Of a DNA stretch of 64,000 bases, positions 35,640 through 48,109 are shown piece after piece (the stretch's first letter is position 1; every line of letters starts with the position of its first letter). Source of the stretch: Oscheius sp. JU75 (taxonomy: Eukaryota; Nematoda; Chromadorea; Rhabditida; Rhabditidae); the NCBI GenBank assembly GCA_037178855.1, contig JASJZC010000007.1, positions 310,001 through 374,000 of the forward strand, in the 5' to 3' direction. The translations under genes were made by a program, and so were the position numbers. The notes below the pieces were generated by a model that was not told where the DNA came from, searched no databases, and saw only the letters and a list, made by a program, of their open reading frames with translations.

Positions 35640-36480
35640 AAGTAATATTTGGGGAATATAGAAACAAAAAGGTTAAAAAAAAAACAAAGGAAAATAGTCG
35701 AAAAAGAAAGAGAGGCTCTTTAAAGATGACGTAACATTGAAGAAAGTATATATGAGATAAAAGACACTTTTCCACTCAATTTCGAGATCATTATCTATGT
35801 TTAATCAAAACTGTTCGTGAACAACAGCCTGCAAAGTGTTCAGTTTATGTATATGAGCACGAAAGAGCCACACCTCAGCTCTCATTGACCACTATGTGAC
35901 AGCATTGAGTCCAACGTAAAAAATACGCAAGAACATACGCAATGTGGCATACCATAAGATTAATTTGCGCTAAAAAAGAAGCATTGTTCTACCGGATTGT
36001 TGTAATGTGAAACTATTACAAAAGAGGAAAACACTTGCCAAAGGGTAACTAAACAAAGGAAGAAACATAAAATCAACATCCGGAGCTTAACTGAACTGGG
36101 GTTTTCTTGATGTACCAGTACTGTAAGTTGTACTACTGTCTCTCTGTCTCTCTTTCTCTTCGTCTCTCTGTCTCTCTGACACTCTGTCACTCTGCCACTT
36201 TATCTTAAGCTGTTGTACACATAGTATTTGGAGGGAGATTTTTTTTATAGAAAATAAGAAGCCTTTAAAATTTCATCATTATAGTGAAGAAGTAAATGGG
36301 AAAATTAAAAGCGGTAGACATGTGAAAAGGACACTAGAACACTACAAGGTACATGGAAAGTAATGCCGAAAAATATGAGTTTTGGTCATTGCACGACAGA
36401 TGAAGTACAAGTAGGACTAATAAATAGGACTGAAAGAAAGAAAAAGTCGTGGAATTTCTCTTCAGTTTCTCTCAGATTTA
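35640..36480. other. Spacer with CT/GTCTCT simple repeats
   Basis: Region 36132-36195 is a run of GTCTCTCTGTCTCTC-type units. Similar GAGACAGAGA-rich tracts occur near 22265-22345, 32935-32970, 47955-48005 and 48805-48850. No gene is supported. Confidence 0.4.
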
Positions 36481-36489
36481 GCTTTTTTT

Positions 36490-36700
36490 CGTTCTTAGCG
36501 GAGCTTTGCGCTTCTTTTCCCTATTATTCCTTGCTGTAGTGCTTGCCTCCGGCTTCTACATGAGGATACCTAACATCTAAGCAGTTTCAGCCTACAAATT
36601 TCGGAGAAAAAAAAAGAAAAATCTCGCGGATCTGCATCGCCTCTTCTTCAGTGATCTCCTCGATCACGACACTGTTGGTGTTTGGAACAATCTAAATAGG
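36490..36700 (-). CDS. Possible 3' exons of a small unidentified gene
   Basis: An exon starting after CTATTTAG at about 36695 reads IVPNTNSVVIEEITEEEAMQ, and after a possible 42-nt intron a second reads PEASTTARNNREKKRKAPL before a stop near 36480. The upstream exons were not found. This is weak evidence from frame and splice signals only. Confidence 0.25.
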
Positions 36701-37437
36701 TAATGCATGAAATTCTTGGGTCTCACTTCAACAGGCGGCGTTAATTATGTCATGTTTGGGGAGAAAGTTAGTCTATATCTCGTTGAAAATCAGCCGTTTG
36801 TGGATGAAACTGGATTTTCAGCCAGTTGCGGAAGAATCGGTGTTGTAGACGCTTGAAAATAATGGATGTAAAGGCCTTAGGCAGGATAGGAATCGGAGAC
36901 ACTCTGTTTTCCTGAGAATCAGAGTTGTTTTATCACTGTTTCTGTTCCTAAAAGGAATCTGTGAAAGACAAAAGTAGCTAGGACTGGATGATAACAAAGT
37001 TTGATAGGACACCAAAGGAAAGCACGTCTGGTGTCTCATTAGTATTCTATTAGAATACAAAGGGACTGTCTTGCGACTATCTTTTCGGTTTGATACACTT
37101 TTGAAAGAAGTTGGACCAGAATTTGTAGTCCCATTGTACGGCAACCTGCAAAGTTGTAATTGAACTGTTTAAAAATCGAGTATGAACGGTGCCAGTAATG
37201 ACTCATATGCCAGTAACGACTCGTGACTCATACTTGATCCGCTGTATACTGTCATTTGCAAAAAACCGTGAGTATATCACTGAAACTTAGGAGCGGAACA
37301 TCTTTTGCATGAAGACAGAGACTATCAGAAGTGTTCCGTCCATCCCCCAAACTACCGGAACTAGTGTTTCATTCACATCGGAACTAAAGGCTCATTTGAA
37401 TGAAGACAGTCTCCCCGTGACTGTTCTCAAATCGCTC

Positions 37438-37800
37438 TCATTTTTCTGTCAGTATTCCTCGTTTTTTGGCTATCTCGAGTTCAATGGCCATCCAGCGGAT
37501 CAAGGCACATTCTTTGTCGTTATCCTGTTTATCTAAACAAATAAGTTCACAATTTTTTACTGAGACTATTTGCAAAATTTTTTGCTCGAACTTGGTGGTA
37601 GTGTATGTATTGTTGAACATCTTATAAACCAAACACTGTTGCATCCGCAACAGTAATGAATCTTTTCGATAACATCTTCTTACAGACTTTTTACCATGAA
37701 ATTAGATTGCTCACCGTATAAATCTTCTTGCCAGTAGCTAATAGCATCTCTTTGCTCTTCTCTACTATTAGTCTATAATGAACAGCTCTCACTTTCAGCA
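37438..37800 (-). CDS. Possible small gene, two exons
   Basis: An exon ending at about 37717 with a GTGAGC donor reads KVRAVHYRLIVEKSKEMLLA. A second exon from about 37618 reads NNTYTTTKFEQKILQIV and ends ALIRWMAIELEIAKKRG before the stop at 37438. The reading frame upstream runs across the first exon of the divergent plus-strand gene at 37815, so the start is unclear. No family was recognised. Confidence 0.3.
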
Positions 37801-37814
37801 AACATCTTTGTGAG

Positions 37815-38245
37815 ATGTCGGCTACAAAACACAAGCGAGCCAAGGCTCCTAGTAAGTTCTTTTGTTTTCAAAAACAAACTTTGTTTTCAGGGAAAAGAAA
37901 GTTGGTAATGCCGCAAGAATACGAGCAAGTTACTTCGTCTTCAGAATCTGAAGGAGAAGTGGTTTTCGAGAGCGATGAGGAAGATCCGATTGAGGAAAGT
38001 TTGTAATACAATTCCGGACTAAAGATGAACTTATATTGTAGAATCACTTGCAGAAAATACGCTATCAAAAGTTTCTCTGTCTCTATGTTGCTCTGACGAA
38101 AATTACAAGGAGGTTACATCACAGGCATTGAACATGGCCCGAGATACATAAAACATGTGTGAAACATTATCTCCAAATGTATTCCTTTTAGAAACAGAAG
38201 AAAAAGAAAACTTTGTCTACCGAAGAGATTGAAAAGCAGTTCTAA
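37815..38245 (+). CDS. Small Lys/Glu-rich protein, 89 residues
   Basis: Four exons, 37815-37851, 37891-37998, 38042-38112 and 38192-38245, join in phase (270 nt) with clean GT-AG introns. The protein starts MSATKHKRAKAPRKRKL, has an acidic Ser/Glu block (SSSESEGEVVFESDEEDP) and ends in a lysine run (KQKKKKTLSTEEIEKQF). Charge distribution suggests a nuclear or nucleolar protein. If exon 3 is skipped the last exon is read in another frame, so isoforms are possible. No family was recognised. Confidence 0.55.
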
Positions 38246-38403
38246 GTTCTATTTTTTCGTAGTCGTAGAATTATTTTTTTTTAGAAGTTATCTGTCTGTC
38301 GAAAGAGAGGCCAAAAGGGTAGAAGAAGATCACCAGAATCGCAAAAAGCCCAAATCTGTTTAGAAACGTGATAATTAACATCTGCCATAGTTGTTCTTTT
38401 CAA

Positions 38404-38751
38404 TTATGGTGTATCTAAAAGTTTTTCTCGGAGATATTGAACAAATTGATACCACTTGTCTTTTATTGGTTTCTTGACTAGAATCCCTTTCCACTGCTTA
38501 TCCGATGTGTCGACAGTCGCAAGCGTGAAAACGATGTCAAAGATATCAATAACCTGATCCACTTCGAGGATGCAAAAACTGTGCATTTTCTGACGGATAT
38601 GGAGACCATCGAGACACTGTTCGGATGTTTCAATGGATCTAAGCAACTAGCTTAAGAACTTTTTCTCCCTCTACTTCGATTATACTGGTATACTTATAGA
38701 CTAGACTGTGGCGTTCCCCATGCCTGTTTCACGATTTCACTGGGCAACATC
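38404..38751 (-). CDS. Small protein of 92 residues, unrecognised
   Basis: Two exons, 38751-38708 and 38638-38404, join in phase across a 69-nt intron. The protein starts MLPSEIVKQAWGTPQS and continues LHIRQKMHSFCILEVDQVID then IFDIVFTLAT and ends WYQFVQYLREKLLDTP. It has no signal peptide or membrane segment. It lies just downstream of the Srx receptor gene on the same strand. Family unknown. Confidence 0.55.
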
Positions 38752-38962
38752 TTTCGCTTCTAGTGAACCTGTGTTTTCTTTTCGAATCTGGTTTGCTACG
38801 TTTGAAGCTAGTGACTAATATCATGTGCTTTTTTGTCAAATTTGATTTTTAACTATCATCTACATCTCTGGGAAAACTAATCATACACAGTAATCACATT
38901 GCATGCTCTGATTCAAATGTATAAACTCGGAACCCCTTCCGAAACATGAAAAAGCCCAAAAA

Positions 38963-41900
38963 TCACATTGTTATAACACTTGCAATAGCAGTATGACGGG
39001 TAAATGTGACCTTTCTTCTAAGCTCCCGGTTGAAACAGTAGAATATCACACTGAAAAATGCCTAGTAATGAGTAAATTTCAAATTTACCCATCGAGTGTA
39101 TGTCCAACAGACCACATAAGTGTATAGGATACAAACCACCAAATCCGATGCTCTATCAACGTTCCAAGAACAGTGTTGAAGAGCATATCATTGCCGAAGA
39201 AGATTTCTTGCAAGAGTCCCTAAACTCCGATTTTTGTTTCCTTATAGTGCTGTTGTTGCGTAGACTTGGTTGTATTGCGCCAATGGAGGTGACTTATTAT
39301 TTTAAATTATTCACTACCGAGAAGTTTGCACTTTCCTACTACTTTTCATTCTTTCGGATCTTTCAACAGAAGTTCGCGCAGCTGTACCAGCTGGTAGATG
39401 TTTTTGACAAGGGGGATTAGAGGGATCTTTACAAACTTCTTCTCATGTCTTGGGGCATAGGTTCAATTGTTTCTGCTACCCTGAACTGAAATTCTGATCT
39501 ACGTGGCAATATAATTCTGGAACAATCTTTGTCTCTGAACACTTTTCTCGTCGGCAGGGAACGGCTACGTACAAAGTTAGCTACATCTGGACCTCCTAGT
39601 GGCCGCGGCGCGTCAACAATAAATAAGAGGGCAAATGCCGCTCCACCACTAACCTGCCAGAACAGTTTTAGATTTTTCTTTAGCCTCCCATTCTCTTCAT
39701 TTGTCGTGTGCAGAATTCTCTGAAATAGAAATAATCTTTGGCTTGCCTTTTGTATTCATAAACTCTACCTTTGAGAATATGTTAACTAACGTAAACATGT
39801 TAATAGCAAGCGCTAGTACTGTCATTGCTATCAGTGGATAGTTGAAGACAAAATCCAAGTCTGTTCTAGGGCAGTCGACATAATTCCAAGACAAGTCTTC
39901 CAAAACGTAGATATAACTGCATTTTGCTGAAATATGTCCGCTAACTCTGTGCTGAACTTCTGTCTCTCCGACTTTCTCTTTTGCGCGGATTGCTAGTTGA
40001 GCCAGTTTCAATAGGTCATGCCCAGCTCTTTCCGAAATATTCGTTTGCTAAGGTCTTTTTCACAGGCCAGAAATTGCAAGGATAGTTTTTGGACCAGTCA
40101 TGGATACTTGTTGTTGGGCTAAGCCGTAAGCCCTACCGGTGTATATAGAACTTTCTTGTACAGAAATCATCTTTTGCTTCCTGTGATGATCATTGTCCTA
40201 ATCTTATATTTTCAGTGCCGAGCTTTCCGATGCAGCCGGAAATCAGACGAAAAAGGCAAGTGGACTACACGCAGCCAGAGATCAAAAAGGTAAGTCCAAA
40301 CTCACCAAACAGGTCGTAGGCTCCACTAAAACAGCCGACGGTCAGTCCAATAACAATGACTACCTGGAACAGCGTTCTAATCAACTCTTAACACTTACCT
40401 TGGCCCATTTTTCTGAGCACCAACTTTTGTATTTCATAGGCCAGAACAGTGCTATAGCTCGATTGAAGGCGATTGCTATTTGCACAACAGGAATTACTAG
40501 GTAGAATACTCCTGTTATGAGCCCCAAATTTCTGCTTATTTCGGTCCCACTGCCGTACAAATTACTGAAAGTCAAGATGCAACACACCTCGTAATTTGTC
40601 AGGTTTGTAACGCCGCATCTGTTTTGTCGCTGGGGTGTTTGACTTAGTAACTATCTTTACATGAAACGTTTTTCTCTCGTTTTTACAGGTATTCTTTTGT
40701 TTGCATCAGGCCTATTATTAACGCTCAAAGGGTGGGGTAATATCTTTGCCTATGGAAATGATACAGTTCGGATTTTGAACAAATCTCCTTGAAAAAAGCA
40801 TCTCCTACCAATCCGTCTCATGTCCTTGGGCCCGTGCTTAATTACCACATTTGGGCCTTTTCGTCCGTCGCTTGCTTTCTCCCTCATGAATACCAAAAAT
40901 GATGATGTGGGCCAAGACGGCGGGCTGGACCACCCTGCTAGTTTTATCGACACCGGCCCTCTGGCTCTCTCCGGCCCGTCTTCCAGCTATTTTTCGCCGC
41001 ACCGCCCTTCCAGCCAGCTACTTTTTTTTTGCCTTCCCTTAAAAACCCAATCGGTCCTCACGATACACTGCCGAAAGGTAAGATATCCTGAGGGACTGCT
41101 AGTAATTTTGAGAAACATGACGACGTTCATTGTCAGATATTTGTAAACAGATCTTCCGCACAGCAGACCAAAATTGTGCAAAAAAAGGTTTCTGAAAAAC
41201 TTTCCTACGAAAATTGCCTCAATAATTTATCCTCTAATTACCATTACAATTGGCTGCCAGCCCAATCTACTCACGCATTTTCCGAGATTTCTGGAGCCAA
41301 ATTACATTAATGTTCCAAATATTAAATTGTTTGTTACCTTAGATCTTCGACATTTGGCTGCGACACAGAATATAGTCGTTTCTTTTCCAAACTCTATACA
41401 GATAACCGCAACTCTTACTTTTTCTAGTTGCCACCCCGGCAGATCTTTGTCCATGACATTTTTCTCTGATTTCCCGTTTGAAAAGACAACTGAATACTTA
41501 CAATAAGGTCTCCGGTGCTGTGAATAGAACCACCGGCAACAAATTAGCAATGTTGCAAAAGCTTCGAAAAATGCATAAGTAGCCGTAGGAGGTGTGATAG
41601 TCCCGAACGTAGGTCATAACCAGACAGTTTCGAACATTGAAGTAGGATCCAATAATACCGAGCTAAATTGGATTTACCATTCAGAAACTAAGACATCCAT
41701 ATATCAGATACAGACTGACCCATACAACCAAGTTTTAAAAGGTTTAGAGTATAATTACTGTAGTTAGAATAGAAGTTTCGTTCGATGCTTATTTGTACCG
41801 AACTGACATGAACATTAATTGACCGTTCTAACAGCCACTTAACTTTATTGGTTCAACATGCTCCATTATATTCGTGAGATGGCAAACTGGGGCTCGACTG

Positions 41901-42550
41901 GACGTCATTCGAACCTAAGTTTTAGGGATCATGGATTTAAACCATTTCCAAAGGTTTGAGAAGTTTTGTGAGAAATGCCCCAACATTTCATACGATTTCC
42001 CTCTCTACTTTCAATAAGAAGTTACTTGAAGTTAGGAATGTCTTGTTTGTTACTGATCCTTCTTGCAAAAGAGTATGTTGCTTCAGGAGGCTCTTGGACA
42101 TGAATTCAGTTCCATCAACAAGGAAGTTTCATACGAGCTTATTGGGTAGTCACGGTAGTATGTGCAGTACGGTCTTCAAAAACTGTCTCCTTTTATTGAC
42201 GATGTGTCAAAAAAGACTAGCATTATAAAACTGTCTTGCAGAAGCGGATATCGATTCCGTTGCTGATACGTAATTGTTTACGATTAGTTCTCACTACAGA
42301 TTTCATTCTCTGTTATTATCACTGTTAGCTTTGCATTAGCTTCAAAAGTATGTTTTCCCAATACTGAAGAAATGTTTGTCTAAAAAAGGATTTCAAAACT
42401 GTTCATAACTTTCGAAGAGAGCAAAACAGCAAAATAAAAACATTTATGATTAAGACTCACCAGCAACAAAACAGTCCCTGCGGCAATGTTCTCCACTTGA
42501 TAGTATGGATCCTCGACGTTATTTTCCACAGCCGTTTGCGTCGAGTTCAT
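38963..42550 (-). CDS. Srx-class serpentine chemoreceptor (7TM_GPCR_Srx)
   Basis: The start MNSTQTAVENNVEDPYYQVE lies in exon 42550-42461, which leads into TM1. Further exons give DYHTSYGYLCIFRSFCNIAN (TM2 region, exon ending 41502), LGLITGVFYLVIPVVQIAIA followed by FNRAIALFWPMKYKSW (TM3 and the family equivalent of the DRY motif, about 40590-40398), CSYIYVLEDLSWNYVDC then FVFNYPLIAMTVLALAIN (extracellular loop 2 and TM5, about 39936-39769), LLQEIFFGNDMLFNTVL (TM6) and WWFVSYTLMWSVGHTLDG then VIFYCFNRELRRK (TM7 and tail) before the stop at 38963. This order and these motifs fit the nematode Srx family of candidate odorant or taste receptors. Two introns exceed 800 nt, unusually long for this window. 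Some internal borders are approximate. Confidence 0.78.
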
Positions 42551-42704
42551 AGCTGCTTCCTGTTAATAGTAATTGAATCTGCCGTTGTGTCGGCCTATTA
42601 ACACTCGTTGGAATAGGTGAATCGAAATGTTACGTATAAATAGTATAAACTCGCTCATTCTATGCTTCTTCCCTTTCCGCAAATATAAATTTTTTCAGTT
42701 CAAA

Positions 42705-44100
42705 ATGAACAACGTCATCAAGAAAAATCCACTGTCCAGTCTCATGTCTTTGTCTCATGTGATGAAAGTTTTGGAGCCGTCGTTTCTTCCTGGCGACCCT
42801 ATCATGCAGTCTTCCATTCTTCAAGCTTTTCCGCGCGAGACGTTGGTTCACATTCTTCAGCACATCGAAGAGAGAAAAGCCATTCGATTTGTTTGCAAGC
42901 GGTTCAATGAAGTTCTGAACTCCGAGTGGAAGAACATGCAAAAGACGAAGCTAGGCAAGATGTATATTGAGCGAATCGGCGTGAGTTTAATTGTTGTTAA
43001 TTTGGCTTCAGAAACCTCCCGATACGACAATAGACGACAACTTTAGGACGACTCCTATTTGATTAACATCACTCGCAAGTTGGAAGATTCTGACAACCTT
43101 TTTGAAATTGAGGTGGACTGCCATGACATTCACATCTCGGGACCGTTCGGATGCTTTGGAATGTTTGGAGACGTGTACAAAGGTAAGACTATTAAAGCAT
43201 TATTCAAATAGATTTTTTAGAAACATTTTTTCGCAGGATAACCATATTCAAGACAAACAAGAATCAAGTTCTGAGCACCATTTTGAGACCGATCATGAAG
43301 GTTTGCAGCTTTGAAGAAGTAGAGATGGTAAGTAGCAGGGTATTATAGTGAGACAGATGGACTGAAAGACAGAACAATAGAACGCTATACCTATAGGTCG
43401 CCAGCAATCCTGATGCATTCTGTTTCAGGACGACATATCCTCCGAAACCATGAGGCAGCTCAAAGACATCTACAACTACACCGGATCATCAAATGTAATG
43501 CTAAAGTACAGAAGACGTCCTATCCAGGAGAAAAAGTACACTGATGACCAACGTCCGACTGGTACCCATCTTTTGGAACTGATTCATGCTTCCCGTACGT
43601 CTCTTTGAAAACAATTTCATTTTTCTTCTTAGGCTGCAGCATCTTCTTCATCTCCGGATTTCGACTCGACGCTAGTTTCTGGAAAGACGAGAGACTGTCG
43701 ACCGTTTTAGATACCCAGGACAGTCATGGTGGCCGAACTGATGTCTGGATTGCTGAACTGGAACTTTTGGAGAGATGTTCTGGAAAGTTCCAGTCCAATT
43801 GGAACAGTGATCTCACAGTTCAAGGTGTCCAGGCTCTGATCGAGGTATATCCAAACTTTAAACTATTTTCAATCTCCTTTTCAGGCCTGGCAAAGTGGAC
43901 AGAGGGCGCTTGATCGCGTAATACTTCGTCTCTCAAGAGATGAGCAGTATGAGGACTTATTTGCCTTCCTCAATGTTCCTGACGGCAGATCCAAAAACTT
44001 CTATCGAGAGACAGATTTGGAGAAAAAGCATCCTCTTCGAGTGACCATTCTTGCTTTTCACGAAGATTTCGATATGGGTTGCATTTCTTTTGAATGCTAA
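42705..44100 (+). CDS. F-box protein, 370 residues
   Basis: Six exons join in phase: 42705-42980, 43047-43182, 43221-43327, 43429-43594, 43633-43844 and 43885-44100 (1113 nt). Residues from about 40 to 80 form the F-box (QAFPRETLVHILQHIEERKA then IRFVCKRFNEVLNSEW). The remainder is a nematode-type F-box-associated region ending LRVTILAFHEDFDMGCISFEC. F-box proteins bind Skp1 and select substrates for SCF ubiquitin ligases; nematodes have many fast-evolving members. The ATG follows TTTTTTCAGTTCAAA, so a trans-spliced leader could join just before it. An upstream in-frame ATG at 42627 would add 26 residues across that acceptor and seems less likely. Confidence 0.8.
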
Positions 44101-44478
44101 TAATGAGTATTTTATCGTGTGCGTCATAGGCCCTCTTATTGTACAAAGTACAGAATGAAGACAGAGTCTTGTTATTTTGCCGCCTTGTGTTTTGAGATAG
44201 AGGCAAAGAAAGAAAAAACTTATAACATTTGCTCAAAAATAATAGAATCTCTCTTATACTAAAACGCAACGACGTCTGTCTGTCCGTGTGTCACCAGTGG
44301 TCTCACCACGAATCAAAAGCTGGCAAGTCATGGCATGCCAAGAGTTTAGTTGACAGACAGTCATGAAGGAAATTAAAAAACTTCTCCTATGAGGTAAGCG
44401 ACGCGACTGCCTGTTGTCAATGTTAAGTCAAGACTAAAGGACGGCAAAACCGTTGTAAACGGCTGGTTTATTGTAAAA

Positions 44479-44770
44479 TCACGTTTTTCTGGGGGGAATT
44501 CCAATCGTCTTCACGAGAAGCATTGTCTGAAATAAGAAAGTGTAGTTGAAAAAGAGGTAACTCTCACCTGAAATTGTCGGATCCAACTTCTGGAAAGCCT
44601 TGCGTCTCGTCTAGCTAATAGAGCTTCCATGTTCCTGATCTCCTAAACACTGTTTATCTGAGGAAATGACTAGAAACTCGCTATCCATTCCACGACTCCC
44701 AGTACTTACATATGCATGCAGAAAGCAGAGATCCTTGAGAGAAAAAACTGGTATTTATAGTGAAAGAAAT
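44479..44770 (-). CDS. 3' exons of a small unidentified protein
   Basis: Exon 44642-44568 (IRNMEALLARRDARLSRSW) joins in phase to 44526-44479 (TMLLVKTIGIPPRKT, stop), and AATAAA follows directly at 44474-44465 on the minus strand. An upstream exon ending at about 44711 with a GTAAGT donor reads SLKDLCFLHAY in the same frame. A TATAAATA lies just upstream, near 44758. The start codon was not identified with confidence and no family is recognised. Confidence 0.4.
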
Positions 44771-44779
44771 GAAGAGGAG

Positions 44780-45449
44780 CTGACTTTGTTTCGAGTGCCT
44801 AACCGAGCTCCATCCAAAATTTAAAAATTCTGATCTTTTTTCTACTGTGGGACTGTAATTAGGAAAATGTGTTTACGAAAACAACCTCTATTTCAAAAAA
44901 CGAAAGCCTGTCACCGCTTTAAAGGAAACAGCTTTTTCTTTCTCCTTTCCATCTAGCATTCGATATGTTTTTGACTTGAAGGCGGCTCTTCCAGCAGTTG
45001 TGCAAAAAACTAATGGACTCGGCCATTCCAGACGTTTTTTCATTGAGTCAGCTGCCTTGGCATCCAATAAATGATACAACGGGTAGCAAGGTAAAAAGGC
45101 CGTGAGGGACCTCGAGAAGGGTTTTCTGGTAATTAGTTGTGCCCTATAAAACTCTATGGTTTTTCGATGGCGTCATCATGAATCTCTCTCTAAATCCCTA
45201 ACTGACTGTTGGTCAGGTCGAGCTGTCCAAGTATATTAACTAAGAGTTAGACTACGATCTTTCTGAATGTTTTAAAAAGGGCAAGAAAGCATTCAATTGC
45301 GGGTATCTGTGACTGATAGGTTGAATTTGCAGTTTATTCATTTTTTTTCAGTCTATCGGCCATTAAGGATAGTTAGTTCCTGAAATCCAGTAGCGGGTTG
45401 AACCCGTTTTCGTCACCAATTTGCAAAGTAAGCACAGAAAAATGACAAC
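44780..45449. other. No supportable gene
   Basis: A 63-codon minus ORF (45079-44888) has no motif. The stretch otherwise contains nothing I can name. Confidence 0.35.
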
Positions 45450-45451
45450 TA

Positions 45452-46519
45452 TTGGGTTGGCATAAAAGTCTTTTCGCTTGTAAACATGTCCTTTGCCTTG
45501 TTTTGACAACGGCCGAGCTATTGATTATAGCACCTTGTGTTGCTCACTCAGTCCTCTACAGCCACCATGCAAGACATGTCTTCTTTTCTTCTTGTTCTCT
45601 ATTCTCTGTTCGCCATGATCCGGACTATTGATGACCGGCCACCCTACGATCTGCGACATGAGTTCCTCAAAAGCACGAATGGGGCCCAAACGGCGGCTGA
45701 TATCAACGATGTTCATGGCCAAGGGACGACGTCTACGAGGGTATGCCAGTTGTGGCTCTATCGCTTTCGGTCTGAAGACAAAAGTGTCGAAGATGAGCCA
45801 AGGTCAACTTTTGATGAATCGAAGCTGCTGCAGCTCGTGAACGAGAAAAATCGGGAGACTACCCGTGAACTAGCAGAGGCACTGTCTGTCAGTCATGCTG
45901 CAGTGGAACATCATTTGAAGCAATATGAAGAAACTGGGCACTTGGTTGCCGCATGATCTCAGTGACACCCAGAAGTGGCAGCGTATGTCCGTCGCCCATT
46001 CTCTCCTGTCCAGGTATGAAAGGAAATCCTTTTTACCACGCCTGGTGACGGGGAATGAGAAGTGGAAGTTGGTCCAAAGGAAGCGTCAATGAGTGGGTCC
46101 AGGGCAGACACCAAGTCCTGATGTGAAACCTGGCACTCATTAAAGCAGATTATGCTCTGTGTTTTCTGGGATATCGAAGGAGCGGTGCACTGGGAACTGC
46201 TGGATGCTGGAACTACCCTTAAGGCCGCCATGTACAGCTTATAGCCCGGACCTTGCCTCTTCCGACTATTATCTGTTCCGGACTCTCAACAACGAGATTG
46301 GAGGACAACACTTCGATTCCGACGGCGCTCACAAACCCTGATTGACAAACTTCTTCGCGTCGAAACCCAAGATGTTCTACGAGCGTGGCATCCGTAAGCT
46401 ACCCGTGAAATGGGCAGACGTGGTACATCATAATGGTAATTACAACGAACGAAAAAGTTGTTTGGAAGTCAATAAATTTTTGCATTTGAAAAAGCGAAAA
46501 GACTTAGCTGCCAACCCAA
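45452..46519 (+). mobile_element. Mariner-family DNA transposon, decayed, 1068 bp
   Basis: The element is flanked by a TA duplication (45450-45451 and 46520-46521). It ends in inverted repeats of about 28 bp: TTGGGTTGGCATAAAAGTCT on the left and TTGGGTTGGCAGCTAAGTCT read inward from the right, both continuing TTTCGCTT. TTGGGTTGGCA is typical of the irritans/cecropins-type mariner ends. Its length is below the usual roughly 1.28 kb, consistent with an internal deletion. Confidence 0.95.
45537..46340 (+). pseudogene. Mariner transposase, broken
   Basis: The N-terminal part is open for 139 codons and holds the paired helix-turn-helix DNA-binding region (YDLRHEFLKSTNGAQTAADI, then STRVCQLWLYRF, then EALSVSHAAVEHHLKQY). 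It stops at 45957. Beyond this the catalytic core is recognisable only in pieces: VTGNEKW, FWDIEGAVHWELL and YSPDLASSDYYLF, the last holding the third acidic residue of the DD34D triad. Stops, frameshifts and a deletion between HWELL and the last motif mean no functional enzyme is encoded. Confidence 0.9.
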
Positions 46520-46792
46520 TATTATGACCGAAAATGTCAATCATGGAGATGCATAGAGAAAAGGGCGAGATGAAGAGACAGAGATAAGCAGAGCACGAAA
46601 AATGACAGTATTGCAGTGTTTCAATGGCTCTGTCTACCCTCTCTCCTCCCGACAATGTAATACTTTGATCTCTCGTCTCGTTTAGCAGACACTCTTAATT
46701 TCGGCTCAAAATGAAATCCGTTAAGCGCGAAATTTGGGCATGGGTCTCAAGAGTGCCTATATTGTCTTCTGGTGTAGTTTTTTGGTAATAAG

Positions 46793-47029
46793 TTAGTTAG
46801 CAGCAGCAAAATATGCCTTTGACTGGGCAATTGTTTCCAACGAGGGTCGCCAAGTGACAGGGATGTTGAAAGCTTTGTTGAAAGCGGCCATTTCATGCTT
46901 GTTGAAAGGTAAAACTGTCTCTTTTATGCTGAAGTGACTGAATATAAGTTAAAAGAATTAAAAATCAAATTTGCAACTTAATTACCATGCGGGTAAAATA
47001 TTCAGTAGCTTGAAAGACAACAGTATCAT
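46793..47029 (-). CDS. Possible small secreted protein, 62 residues
   Basis: Two exons, 47029-46986 and 46937-46793, join in phase (189 nt). The N-terminus MILLSFKLLNILPA is signal-like, and the body reads KHEMAAFNKAFNIPVTWRPS then LETIAQSKAYFAAAN. No cysteine pattern and no family were recognised. An alternative first frame (FEETHDTVVFQATEYFTRM) exists for exon 1 but does not join in phase. Confidence 0.35.
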
Positions 47030-48100
47030 GCGTCTCCTCAAACATCGTTTTTTTTGCACAAGAGGTCACCAAAACCGGGGTCTACTCATCTATCACATGA
47101 ACAGTTTTTAAACTGCTTTCAGATTTTTAACGCGTTTACAAAGAACTGTATAAGTTGTCCAAAACGAAAAAAAGCAAGAAGACTATGACACGTTGCAATT
47201 TTTTGTTTTGTCCATACCACAATCTTACTACATGTGGAGAGGCTGTTTCAGCAAAATGATGACGGCAAACACCATAGCATCATGTCAGGACTGGAATCCA
47301 ATTGGAGAGATTGTACCTGCCTTCAACGCAGAAGAATCTTTGTATCCAGTGTTCCCTGCGTGGCGACAGCGCGGAGGCGTTCTTTTCTTCTTTATAAAAC
47401 CAAAGAACTAAATTGATATGATCTTATTTCAAATATTAATTGAAAGGACAGTCAATTCTTACCTTCTCGGATTGCCAAATCGCGATGATAGCTCGGGAAT
47501 GCTGCTCAGTCTGTTGAACTGGATGCTCAATTTGATTGAGAAGAAAGTAACATTCTTTGCACAAAAAGTGAGAGAGCATCAACATTGTAACTTTGCCTAC
47601 ACAATATGTTTCTCTAGCCTAAACAGTTTGACCCTTCTAGACTGTTTCAGCTAAAAATACAGTGATAGACGTTTCATGAACAGAAGCAGTCGCGATCCGT
47701 GGTGATCCCTGGAGTTGAGAGGAGCGGTTTCCGTCGAACCATCATCAGCTTTGCAAGTAAAACCAGTCTTTCAGCAGTTATTATTAGAAAGAATATGGTA
47801 AGTGATTTGGAGTTAGGACAAACAGATTTGAGTGTAACACAAAAGGATGAATAGTTTTCCAACTATTTTTTCAAAGACGCGCAACTTGCGTGCCGCAGTT
47901 TTCGCAAACGAATGCAACAGTAATATCAGCTTTCTTGATTCACGAAGAGATCGAGAGACAAAAAACCATTGAGACATAGAGACAGAGACACAGAGAGACG
48001 GAGGCAAAGGGGTTGTTTCGATAATCTTTGGTAATTAGGAAGGACTGCTAGTTATCTAAAAATGCATTCAGGACCACAGACAACTACATTTTCTACCAAC
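47030..48100. other. No supportable gene
   Basis: Overlapping short ORFs at 47193-47416 plus carry no recognisable motif. The tract at 47955-48005 is rich in GAGACAGAGA units. Confidence 0.35.
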
Positions 48101-48109
48101 GTTTTGGCC

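Noticed and set aside
36132-36195. GTCTCT simple repeat as a possible telomere-like or CRISPR-like array
   Set aside because: Irregular short units, no spacer structure; similar low-complexity tracts recur across the window.
37185-37240. Short direct repeat (ACTCATATGCCAGTAACGAC-like units)
   Set aside because: Only two imperfect units; not enough to call a feature.
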